A DNA stretch of 39,799 bases from Bacteroidota bacterium. Lineage in GTDB: Bacteria > Bacteroidota > Bacteroidia > Bacteroidales > UBA10428. This document shows positions 8,452 through 16,800 of the stretch, piece after piece; positions within the stretch are counted from its first letter, which is position 1; every line of letters begins with the position of its first letter. The stretch lies in NCBI GenBank assembly GCA_003252385.1, contig QKEH01000082.1:1-39799 (forward strand). Direction: 5' to 3'. The notes beneath the pieces are model-generated. The model was given only the letters and a program-made list of their open reading frames with translations, had not been told where the DNA came from and did no database searches. A program made the translations under genes and the position numbers.

Positions 8452-9054
8452 TTAAAATTCAACTTTGGGTGCTACTTCGGCACCTTCCTGGGCTTCGAAA
8501 TAGGGTTTTTCAGACTTACGCAGAATCAATTGTGCCATGAACTTTTGGGTGAATGCATTGTAGGCTTGTACCGCTTCGTTAAATCGGGTGCGTTCTACGT
8601 TGATCCGGTTTTCAGTTCCTTCCAGTTGAGCCTGCAGTTCCAGGAAGTTCTGATTGGCTTTCAGCTCGGGGTAACGTTCCACTACCACCATCAGTTTGGA
8701 AAGGGCAGAACTTAATCCGGATTGCGCCTTCTGGAACTGTTCAAAATTGTCGGCATTCAAGTTACCGGCATCAATGTTTACCGCCGTGGCTTTCGAGCGG
8801 GCTTCAATCACCCCGGTAAGGGTTTCCTTTTCAAAGTCGGCATAGCCCTTTACGGTATTCACCAGGTTTGGGATCAGATCGGAACGGCGCTGGTAGCTGC
8901 TTTCTACATTGGCCCATTGACTTTTTACACTTTGATTGAGGGTTACCTCGTTGTTGTACAGGTTTTTATAATAGGTAAATCCGATAATGGCCAGTAGGAG
9001 GAAAAAGCCAAAAATACTTCCGATGACGATTAAAACGATACTCGATTTTTTCAT
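8452..9054 (-). CDS. LemA family protein
   Basis: A 200-residue LemA-family protein. One N-terminal transmembrane helix (about 5-27) is followed by the conserved helical domain, with landmarks VKSQWANVESSYQRRSDLIP, NLVNTVKGYADFE, and YPELKANQNFLELQAQLEGT followed by ENRI. Length and motifs are normal for the family. LemA proteins are anchored in the inner membrane with a four-helix-type domain outside or inside the membrane; their biochemical role is unsettled. It is the first gene of the operon with two TPM genes. The ATG at 9054 gives the expected short N-terminal cytoplasmic segment before the membrane helix. A -7-like sequence one mismatch from consensus (TACATTCG, minus strand) lies about 20 bp upstream. 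Confidence 0.93.
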   Translation of the reverse strand: MKKSSIVLIVIGSIFGFFLLLAIIGFTYYKNLYNNEVTLNQSVKSQWANVESSYQRRSDLIPNLVNTVKGYADFEKETLTGVIEARSKATAVNIDAGNLNADNFEQFQKAQSGLSSALSKLMVVVERYPELKANQNFLELQAQLEGTENRINVERTRFNEAVQAYNAFTQKFMAQLILRKSEKPYFEAQEGAEVAPKVEF

Positions 9055-9179
9055 AGTGTATTATTTTTTTAGTACTGCGAATGTATGAAGGATTGCTGGT
9101 ATAGAAAAGGGAATATTCGGCCGATGTCCCAAATAATTCGGTAAACAGGGATTGAAGAAGGAAATGCGGCACCCGATAG

Positions 9180-9214
9180 AAAAAAACAGGCTTCCGGTAT
9201 TTGCCGAAAGCCTG
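9180..9214 (-). terminator. Rho-independent terminator of the five-gene exported-protein operon
   Basis: On the minus strand an interrupted stem (CAGGCTT/AAGCCTG, arms 9187-9193 and 9208-9214, with an inner CGG/CCG pairing) is followed directly by seven T residues (A run at 9180-9186 on the plus strand). It begins 26 bp after the stop codon at 9240-9242 and separates this operon from the LemA operon downstream. Confidence 0.8.
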
Positions 9215-9239
9215 CGTGATAGGATAGAGGGGGGGCGGT

Positions 9240-10214
9240 CTACCACCAGCCTCTTACATTATAGGTAACCGTTTCGGGTTGGTTATTGCCATAGGCAACA
9301 CCCACATCACGATAAGCTTGAATGCGTTCGCTTTCCTGCTCCTGATTGCGCAGCACATACTTCCATTCACGGTCATCAATCTCGTTCACCTTTTTGGCAA
9401 TGGCATTACTCAATTTCTGTACATCGCCAAAGCAGGAAGCTTCCGGATCGATAGTAGCCAGGATCTGGGCAGCTTTCTCGGCCGAAGCAATGTCCTGACC
9501 GGCATTCCAGATTCCCTGAGCCTCGTTCAGTTTGATCTGACAGTCGTGATTAATGTACTGGGTGTACATGTCGGGAACCTTGTTCATACACTGGTCGTAG
9601 CAGGTTTTGCATACCTCAGGTACCGAGGTGAGTCGCAGAATGGCGCCACCAAAGTTGTTCATTCCGGCCAGGGTTTCAGCCTCTTTCAGTATAAAGTCGC
9701 AACGGGTGTTGTAGTACTCCATAATTTTGGTTTTACCCTTATCCAGGAAACTTTGCAGCTGAGGATCGGACGGATTAATCCGTTTCAATGCCTCCATATA
9801 GGCTTTGGTTTCGTTGGTCCCAACGCCTTTGAGCTGTAAGGAAGTTGAAGTAAACAGCACGCCGTCGATCCCGTCGCCAATGTAGAGGGTTACCTCCAGG
9901 TTCATAGCGGTCATGGGAGGGGCAGTAGCAGTTAGTTCCTTATCGAGCACAACAATGTTGGGTGTAATTATAAAACGGGGCGATAGCGAACTGCCGGCCA
10001 TGCCGTTTTTGCTAACTACCTGTCCCAGTTTGTTGGAGAGCATGTTCTTAGCCGATTCCGGTAAACCTTCTACCTGATCGGACACATAGGGATTGATTAC
10101 AATGCGGCCTAAATCCTCGTATTTTCCTTTATCGTTTTGAGCCGAAAGGCCAAGGAATCCCATTGAAAGGATTCCGGCCAGAGTCAGATGTATCCATCTT
10201 TTTTTCATCTGCAT
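9240..10214 (-). CDS. Exported protein of unknown function, possible TolB/CsgG-like N-terminal domain
   Basis: A 324-residue protein with a signal peptide (MKKRWIHLTLAGILSMGFLG region, cleavage near LSAQ at about 26). The first mature segment (about 32-130) contains LGRIVINPYVSDQ, then LSNKLGQVV and FIITPNIVVLDKELT, an alternating strand/helix pattern like the nucleotide-free Rossmann-type folds of CsgG/TolB-N/FlgT proteins; this is a pattern-level suggestion, not a firm match. The second half has a CxxC pair (CKTCYDQC, about residues 197-202), a further Cys near 216 and 251, and is helical, ending NVRGWW. It is the last gene of the five-gene leftward operon, 6 bp after the DUF6175-like gene. 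Either Met1 or Met3 (10208) could start; Met3 gives the more usual MKKR signal start. Function unknown. Confidence 0.72.
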   Translation of the reverse strand: MQMKKRWIHLTLAGILSMGFLGLSAQNDKGKYEDLGRIVINPYVSDQVEGLPESAKNMLSNKLGQVVSKNGMAGSSLSPRFIITPNIVVLDKELTATAPPMTAMNLEVTLYIGDGIDGVLFTSTSLQLKGVGTNETKAYMEALKRINPSDPQLQSFLDKGKTKIMEYYNTRCDFILKEAETLAGMNNFGGAILRLTSVPEVCKTCYDQCMNKVPDMYTQYINHDCQIKLNEAQGIWNAGQDIASAEKAAQILATIDPEASCFGDVQKLSNAIAKKVNEIDDREWKYVLRNQEQESERIQAYRDVGVAYGNNQPETVTYNVRGWW

Positions 10215-10220
10215 CGGGTA

Positions 10221-11183
10221 TTATTTACCGCCCAGGTAAATGGTTGCACGTCCTAAGCCCTGGGTGGTTAGTTTGTTGGGAATGCTTAGCTGATTGGCCA
10301 GGTAGTCGCTCAGATCTTTAACATAGCGACGGGTGTCCATAGCACGCTGGCTACCATTGCGCTCGTAATACAAAGGTATGCGTACCTGTTCGAACAGCAT
10401 CATGGTGGCGGTGGCATCGGTGGTACTGAAACGTCCGTTTACGGTGTTGTCAGCCAGCCAGTCTTCAATCAGAACGCCCAATTCTTCGTCATCGGGTCCA
10501 AAAGTCGACTCCAGGTCTTCGCCCCAGTCATCCCATACTTTAATGCGAATAATTACTTCGCGGCCATTGGCGAACATATCGTCGAAATGGTTTTGCAGGC
10601 TGTTGCTGAAGTTGTCCATGTGCGACAGAACGGCTTCTTCGAGCAGTACGGGCAACTCCGAAGAGAAGGAGGGAGCTCCGGTTCCGGAGGCAGAAGCAAT
10701 TTGCTTATCGGTGTAAGCATCAAGTCCCTGCAGGTTGAAGGTGACCGATTTTTTGGGGCCGGTAACATTAACTGTCCAGGTGAGCTGCATAATGATGTCG
10801 GCTTTGGCAATGGCTTTGAGTTTATCCACGGGGCTCTCGGCAGCTTCGGCACCGGTTTCCTTGGAGGTCATCATAGCATCTTCGGCGGCAGTTTGTTCGA
10901 GAGATTTAATGGCCGATTCCATGTTTTTAAGGGGGAAGCCCCGTTCGGCCATTATACCGTTGATTTTACTGATTACCAGGAGTAGATCCGGATTTTCCTG
11001 GAACGCTTTTTTGTAATTGGGAATTTTAACCGTGGTTCCCTGGTTGTCGAATTCCATCATGTATCCGTTGGTATTGCACCAGGCATCGCTGGGCACCACC
11101 ATAAGGGTTGGTTTTTTGGCTTGCGAAAAGGCTATTCCGGTACCCAGAGCCAGGAGGAACAGCGCAGAAAGTATTTTCTTCAT
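10221..11183 (-). CDS. DUF6175-like exported protein
   Basis: A 320-residue exported protein with a signal peptide (about 1-20, cleavage after SQA). The mature N-terminus KPTLMVVPSDAWCNTNGYM, then FDNQGTTVKIPNYKKAFQEN, LLLVISKINGIMAERGFPLK and ESAIKSLE are features I associate with DUF6175 proteins of Bacteroidota, recalled from memory rather than searched. The body has alternating strands and helices up to residue 180 (IIMQLTWTV, GLDAYTDKQIASASG), followed by a helical region and an Asp/Glu-rich loop (DDWGEDLESTFGPDDEELG), then a second strand-rich part. The pattern resembles lipoprotein or ring-forming periplasmic components with repeated small domains. It lies between the 164-residue LPP20-like gene (24 bp gap) and the CsgG-like candidate (6 bp gap). 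Molecular function is not established. Confidence 0.7.
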   Translation of the reverse strand: MKKILSALFLLALGTGIAFSQAKKPTLMVVPSDAWCNTNGYMMEFDNQGTTVKIPNYKKAFQENPDLLLVISKINGIMAERGFPLKNMESAIKSLEQTAAEDAMMTSKETGAEAAESPVDKLKAIAKADIIMQLTWTVNVTGPKKSVTFNLQGLDAYTDKQIASASGTGAPSFSSELPVLLEEAVLSHMDNFSNSLQNHFDDMFANGREVIIRIKVWDDWGEDLESTFGPDDEELGVLIEDWLADNTVNGRFSTTDATATMMLFEQVRIPLYYERNGSQRAMDTRRYVKDLSDYLANQLSIPNKLTTQGLGRATIYLGGK

Positions 11184-11207
11184 TAGTTTATTGATTTTAG
11201 TTGGTTA

Positions 11208-11702
11208 CTAATTGGTTTTAATAATGCCATCGGCAATCAGTTGCTGACGCAATTCCTGACGTTTCACCCGTACAATAACTCCATAGGTTACTTCGGAGCC
11301 GGCAAATTTGTAGTCTTTGGCAATTTTCGGAATCAGCGATTCGTCCTTCATCGAAACAAAATCGGCATATTTTCCGCCATCGGCAAAGAAGGTGAAGAAG
11401 TAGTCCTGGTATTTGTCCTGAGCATTGGCTTCTACCAGTACGGGTTTGGTATTGCATTCGTTTTTTCCGTTACGGATACCTTTAAAGATGACATCGCGCA
11501 CGGCATTCTTTTTTGCCTGTTCCACCGCATCCTTGCGGTCTTTTCCATAGCCATAGGCTTTTAAGGTTTGCGAGCCGTCGAGTTCTACGCCCATGCATTC
11601 GGTTTCGTAGGTGTAATTACCAGCGATACGTTTTTGCGGGGTACATGCTGCCAGCATCGCAAGGAGTATGGCGGCAATGGAAAGAATGTGTATTCTTTTC
11701 AT
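11208..11702 (-). CDS. LPP20-like lipoprotein
   Basis: A 164-residue predicted lipoprotein: the signal MKRIHILSIAAILLAMLAAC ends in a lipobox LAAC with Cys20. The mature part contains an LPP20/FlgO-FlgP-like pattern: strand YETECMGVELDGSQTLKAYG, helix RKDAVEQAKKNAVRDVIFKG (the AKKNAV helix is typical of this fold), then YQDYFFTFFADGGKYADFVS and a last strand VTYGVIVRVKRQELRQQL. It is a clear paralogue of the next upstream gene (11723-12238): both share AKKNAV/CKKNAV, VIFKG/VVFKG, FADGGxYxxxVS and a closing strand-helix. LPP20-type lipoproteins sit in the outer membrane in other phyla; that location is inferred here. It lies 20 bp after its paralogue, in the middle of the operon. Confidence 0.75.
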   Translation of the reverse strand: MKRIHILSIAAILLAMLAACTPQKRIAGNYTYETECMGVELDGSQTLKAYGYGKDRKDAVEQAKKNAVRDVIFKGIRNGKNECNTKPVLVEANAQDKYQDYFFTFFADGGKYADFVSMKDESLIPKIAKDYKFAGSEVTYGVIVRVKRQELRQQLIADGIIKTN

Positions 11703-11722
11703 GATGGTTATTTTTTTTTGAA

Positions 11723-12238
11723 TTAGAATCCGCTGGACAATCCTTTAATGATCCCGGCATTTTCGAGGTCTCTGCGTAACAGGTCTTTCTGAACAGTTAC
11801 CACAACACCTACTTTGTACTCTTTTTTGCTCACTTTCACTTTTTCGGTACCGGTACCCTGACTGGTAAGGGATACGTACTTCATGTAGCTGCCGCCGTCG
11901 GCAAAGAAATTTTCAAAGTAACGTTCGAACTGCTCATCAGCGTTGGTGGAGCGAGCCAAGGGCTTCTGCGAGGTGCAGCCCTGACCACCGCCAAAGCCTT
12001 TGAAAACAACTCCGTGCACAGCATTTTTCTTACATTGTTCCATAGCCACCTGGGGTTTTTTAGAGAACGACCATACTTTAATCAGATAGGTTCCTTCGGC
12101 ACCGGTTCCGGCACATTCAATTTCGTAGCGCCATTCTTCGGTATCCTTATCGGCTTTACGGCCGGCCTGGGCATTTAGCATAGTACTCATCATCATAAGC
12201 AAACCTGCTGCAAATGCAAATTTTACGGTTTTAGTCAT
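11723..12238 (-). CDS. LPP20-like exported protein, paralogue of the adjacent lipoprotein
   Basis: A 171-residue exported protein with a conventional signal peptide (about 1-23, ending MLNAQA) instead of a lipobox, so unlike its neighbour it is probably soluble in the periplasm. The mature sequence repeats the same plan as the 164-residue paralogue: EWRYEIECAGTGAEGTYLIK, a helix with EQCKKNAVHGVVFKG, a short Gly-rich loop with one Cys, then FERYFENFFADGGSYMKYVS, and a strand YKVGVVVTVQKDLLRRDLEN. The pairing of a lipidated and a non-lipidated copy side by side suggests subunits of one complex. It is the second gene of the operon, 33 bp after the 428-residue exported protein. Confidence 0.75.
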   Translation of the reverse strand: MTKTVKFAFAAGLLMMMSTMLNAQAGRKADKDTEEWRYEIECAGTGAEGTYLIKVWSFSKKPQVAMEQCKKNAVHGVVFKGFGGGQGCTSQKPLARSTNADEQFERYFENFFADGGSYMKYVSLTSQGTGTEKVKVSKKEYKVGVVVTVQKDLLRRDLENAGIIKGLSSGF

Positions 12239-12271
12239 CGATTTTAGTGTTTAAAAGATTGAATGGTAAAT

Positions 12272-13558
12272 TTATTTGATTTGTCGAATTAGCATGCCTT
12301 CGTAAAAGAGTTTTTTGGGTCCTTTAAAATAGGTGGCATCAATGTTCTGGGGCTTTTCATCTTCGCCCTGTCCGGCATTGTAGCGGTTATCCCATATTTT
12401 GCTCTGGTCTACAAAAATAATACCTTTCCGGGCGTAAGAGGTACGGCCTGTTTCGGGGTCGAGTTGTTTTTCAAGCACCTCAAACCGGTCGCCCTTTTCA
12501 ATACCTTCCTTCATTCCCACTTTTGCCATGAGCGGATCCACAGAAATCAGGGGCGATTTGGTTTTAAACACATCGTACTCGCGTTGCAGGTTGGCATATA
12601 CCTTGTCGATGTTTCGAATGGTAACAATGGTAAGCATATCGGCATCGGAACGTTGTTCGGTAAGCGAACCCATGACCAGGCTTTTTGACTTCTGGCTGCC
12701 AATGTATTTAAAACGGAACAAGTTGCTGGTATCAAATGCAGCTGCTTTCGAAGCATCGTAATAGGTGCTGTCCACCCAGTAGTCGTTGTAAAATACTGCA
12801 GCTACCGAATCGGTCCATTCCAGCTGATAGAGGAAGGAAACCGTCCAGAGGGAGTAGCCCTGGCGTGCTTTTTCGTAAGCCACTTTGGCGGCAGCCAGTG
12901 CGGCTTGCTGGGCAATGGGTTGTTGAATTTTGTAGGCCAGTGCCTTGGCTATTTCGTAGGCAGCCAGTGCTGGAAGTTCGTTATCCACAAAACTCATCTT
13001 ATTCATCACCACAAAGGTATTGCCCAGTAGTTCTTCACCGGCATCGCCCAGCGAGGCTACTCCGCGAACTGTACTTTTAGCCAGGTTGGCAGCAGCTTCG
13101 GTGGCATCGTAAAAGCCACGATCCATAATCAGCGACATGTCGAAACTGCCGTTGGCGGAGCGATTGAACCATTTGGCCACCATTTTATTGCCCAGCTTCG
13201 ACTCGTTCATAAACTTCTCGATGATGTAGGGCAATTCTTTTTGCAAATTGTCGATGTTGCCGGAATCTTTGGCATCAAAGGACAGGCCATACATTTCTTT
13301 TTCGGCATTGGTCAACGCATAGTTCTTCGGATTCATCGTTTTGACATCCACCGTGTGGTTGTTGTACTTTTCCGGAAAAGGAGCCGAATCGTAAGCAGCC
13401 ATAATGATGTCCTTTTGCGGAAAAGCATCGGATTCAATCAGAATAGTGTGGAGCGAGCTGCGCCGGTACTTATCGGTTTCCAGATTCAGTTCGGCATAGC
13501 ACAGATGAGAGAAAAATAAGGCACACGTTATGCCTGTAATTTTAAGGGTGAAATTCAT
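12272..13558 (-). CDS. Exported protein, first gene of the LPP20/DUF6175 operon, FlgT-like C-terminal pattern
   Basis: I place the start at 13558 (not at an upstream ATG 45 bp earlier) because it gives a clean signal peptide, MNFTLKITGITCALFFSHLC ending YAE, for a 428-residue precursor. The mature protein is mixed helical and strand; a long Ala-rich helical part (around residues 155-245) is followed by a segment with VTIRNIDKVYANLQREYDVF. Near the C-terminus comes a small-domain pattern: VGMKEGIEKGDRFEVLEKQL, then GRTSYARKGIIFVDQSKIWD with NRYN. The latter (GDxFEVLE ... GxIxVxxxxxxW) resembles FlgT/CsgG-associated C-terminal domains; this is inference from pattern. It heads a leftward operon of five exported proteins. 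I do not recognise a characterised family for the full length. Confidence 0.72.
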   Translation of the reverse strand: MNFTLKITGITCALFFSHLCYAELNLETDKYRRSSLHTILIESDAFPQKDIIMAAYDSAPFPEKYNNHTVDVKTMNPKNYALTNAEKEMYGLSFDAKDSGNIDNLQKELPYIIEKFMNESKLGNKMVAKWFNRSANGSFDMSLIMDRGFYDATEAAANLAKSTVRGVASLGDAGEELLGNTFVVMNKMSFVDNELPALAAYEIAKALAYKIQQPIAQQAALAAAKVAYEKARQGYSLWTVSFLYQLEWTDSVAAVFYNDYWVDSTYYDASKAAAFDTSNLFRFKYIGSQKSKSLVMGSLTEQRSDADMLTIVTIRNIDKVYANLQREYDVFKTKSPLISVDPLMAKVGMKEGIEKGDRFEVLEKQLDPETGRTSYARKGIIFVDQSKIWDNRYNAGQGEDEKPQNIDATYFKGPKKLFYEGMLIRQIK

Positions 13559-13630
13559 GAGTCTTGAATTTGTTATTGGGTTAATAGCTACTTTGAAATT
13601 CATGGAAATTCATTTGTGAAGATATGTTCA

Positions 13631-13659
13631 TTTTACGGGTTGTCACCTAACCCGTAAAA
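13631..13659. promoter_or_regulatory. Perfect 11-bp inverted repeat upstream of the exported-protein operon
   Basis: TTTTACGGGTT (13631-13641), a 7-bp spacer and AACCCGTAAAA (13649-13659) form perfect arms. The element lies 73 bp upstream of the operon's first start codon and about 90 bp from the purL terminator. Neither side carries a proper T-run, so it is a better candidate for an operator or leader hairpin than for a terminator. Confidence 0.55.
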
Positions 13660-13747
13660 ATGTTATTCACCAATTGACCAATGGCACTCTTTTAGGGAGG
13701 AATACGATGCAGGCATAGGCTAAAGAATTTGATTTGGGTTAAAATAG

Positions 13748-13778
13748 AAAAAAACCCGGACAATTTCTTATCCGGGTT
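13748..13778 (-). terminator. Rho-independent terminator of purL
   Basis: On the minus strand AACCCGGA/TCCGGGTT pair perfectly (arms 13753-13760 and 13771-13778) around a 10-nt loop and are followed by a T run (A residues 13748-13754 on the plus strand). The hairpin starts 24 bp after the purL stop codon. Confidence 0.88.
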
Positions 13779-13801
13779 CAGTATTCCATCAACAGGTTTT
13801 G

Positions 13802-16800
13802 CTATTTTGACTCGATCCACCTGCGGGCATTCACAAATGCTTCAATCCAGGGGGTTATTTCGTCGTTCTTACGTTCCAATGGATAATTGGCCCAGTTCCA
13901 AGGGTAAATGGCTCTTTCGAGGTGGGGCATCATGGCCAGGTGACGGCCATCGTCGGAACACAAGGCTGCAACCGAATAATCGGAACCATTCGGGTTGCCG
14001 GGGTAGTTTTCCTGGCTGTATTTCATGGCAATATGGTACTGATCCTCGGGCAGCGAAAGGTTGAATTTTCCTTCGCCATGAGCTACCCAAATACCCAGTT
14101 GTGTGCCGGCCAGGCTGCCCAGCATAACCGACCGGTTTTCCGGGATGGATACATTCAGGAAAGCCGATTCGAATTTGTGGGAGAAGTTAAAGCTCATGTA
14201 CGAAGTGTTGTTGGTATTCTTGCGGATCAGCTCCAGTTCCATCATCAGCTGGCAACCGTTACACACTCCTAAGCTGAGGGTATCGGGGCGGGCATAGAAT
14301 TTCTCAAGGGCTTCACGGGCCTTGTCGTTATACAGGAAGGCACCGGCCCAGCCTTTGGCACTGCCCAGTACATCGGAGTTCGAAAATCCGCCCACGAAAA
14401 CAATCAGGTTCACTTCTTCCAGGGTTTCGCGTCCGCTGATCAGGTCGGTCATGTGAACGTCCTTAACATCGAACCCTGCCTGGTACAAGCTGTAGGCCAT
14501 CTCGCGATCGCCGTTGACGCCCTTTTCGCGAATGATGGCTGCCCGAACGCCACTGGTACTGCGCCGTTTCCATTGCAGGCCATAATGTGCCAGACTGCCC
14601 GGATAATTGGCCGGGAAGTTATAGGTTAACTCCTGTTGGTCGAAATTTTCGAAACGCTCATCGGCACAGTTGCCCTGAGTTTGCTGTTTATCGAGCAGGT
14701 AGGAAGTACGGAACCAGGTTTTGCGAAGTGAATCAATATCGAATTTATCCACCTGGTCTTCATTCGCTATGGTTAAAGCTCTGTCCATATTCACTTTACC
14801 GATCTCGTACACCTGAACCCCTTCGGAAAGGAATTGTTCCAGGATATCTTCCACCTGTTGGTCGGCTACCTGAACCAGCACAGCCGGGCGCTCGCTTAAC
14901 AGTTTTCGGGTGGTATCGTCGTCGGAAAGGGCTGAAATATCGGCATCAATGCCAACGTCATTACGTCCAAAACACATTTCGAGCAAGGCGGTAATAAGAC
15001 CTCCGGAAGAGATATCGTGACCGGCCAGCATTTTACCCGATTTAATGAGTTCCTGAAGCAGGTTGAACAGGGTAACGAATTGTTCCGGATGGCTGATGGA
15101 CGGAGTGTCCTGGCCTACCTGGTTGAGGATTTGAGCAAAGCAACTGCCGCCCAGGCTGAAGCCTGAGTCGGTAAGCGGGATATAGAGGATGGTGCTGTCT
15201 TCGTCGGGCTGCAAAACGGGTTCCACCACTTTGCGGAAATCCTCAACTTCGGCAGCTGCCGAAATGATAACTGTTCCCGGGGATAATACGGCTTTGCCAT
15301 CGGGGTATTTCTGGGTCATCGACAGGGAGTCTTTACCAGTAGGGATGTTAACTCCCAGTGCCAAAGCAAAATTACTGGCTGCCTGCACGGCGTCGTACAG
15401 ACGGGCATCTTCGCCGGGGTTTTTACAGGGCCACATCCAGTTGGCGCTCAGCGATACGGATTTCAGTCCGTCTTTCAGGGGAGCCCATACCAAGTTGGCC
15501 AATGCTTCGGCAATGGCTAGTTCGGAGCCTGAAGCGGGGTTAACCATAGCCGGAACCGGTGCATGGCCTATGGCGGTGGCAATGCCATTGAAACTGGTGA
15601 AGTCCAGAGCTGAAACGGCTACATTGTTCAGGGGCAGTTGAACGGTGCCCGCGGTTTGTTGTTTGGCTACCCGTCCGGTTACCGAGCGATCGACCTTATT
15701 GGTAAGCCAGTCCTTACAGGCTACTGCCTCGAGTTGCAGCACGGCAGCAACATACTCTTGCAATTTTTCGGTTTGGTAGCTTACCAGGTTAAACCGGGTG
15801 TTGGAATGGGTATCGTTCATGATGGTTTTTGGCGGATTGCCAAACATATCGGCCAGTTGCAGGTCGAGGGGTTTGTTGCCCCGGGCATCGCGAAAAACAA
15901 ACTGGTGGTCGCCGGTGGCTTCACCAATCACATACATGGGGGCACGTTCACGGGCGGCAATGTGTTTCAGTTGGTCAATGTCTTTTTCCTTCAGCACCAT
16001 ACCCATTCGCTCCTGCGATTCGTTTCCGGCAATTTCTTTAGCGGAAAGGGTAGGGTCGCCAATGGGTAGTTTGTCCATTTCAATTACGCCACCGGTGGCT
16101 TCCACCAGTTCCGAGAGGCAGTTGAGATGGCCTCCGGCGCCATGGTCGTGAATGGAAACTATGGGATTGTGATCCGATTCGGACAGTGCGCGTATGGCAT
16201 TGCATACCCGTTTTTGCATTTCGGGGTTGGAGCGTTGCACGGCGTTCAGCTCAATGGCATTGTTGAATTCGCCGGTGGCCACCGACGAAACGGCGCCGCC
16301 TCCCATACCAATGCGATAGTTGTCGCCGCCCATCAGCACAATCTTGTCTCCGGGTTCGGGGGTGCCTTTATCTACATTTTGTTTTTTCCCATAACCAATA
16401 CCGCCGGCCAGCATAATTACCTTGTCGTAGCCGTAGTGGGTGTTGTTTTCGTTATGTTCGAAGGTGAGGAGGCTTCCACAAATCAGAGGTTGGCCAAATT
16501 TATTACCGAAATCGCTGGCACCATTGGAGGCTTTGATCAGAATCTGCGAAGGTGTCTGGTACAACCATTTGCGTTCGGGCACGGCCGATTCCCAGTTGCG
16601 TCCTTCCTCGAGCCGCGAGTAGGAGGTCATGTATACGGCGGTTCCGGCTAGTGGCACTGCGGCAGTACCGCCGGCAATGCGGTCGCGGATTTCGCCTCCG
16701 GTGCCGGTGGCTGCTCCGTTAAAGGGTTCCACCGTGGTGGGAAAGTTATGGGTTTCGGCTTTGAGCGAAAGTACCGATTCCACTTCTTTAACCTCGAAAT

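Noticed and set aside
13631-13659. The inverted repeat as a transcription terminator.
   Set aside because: No T-run follows on either strand, and the purL terminator with a proper T-run is a separate structure at 13748-13778.
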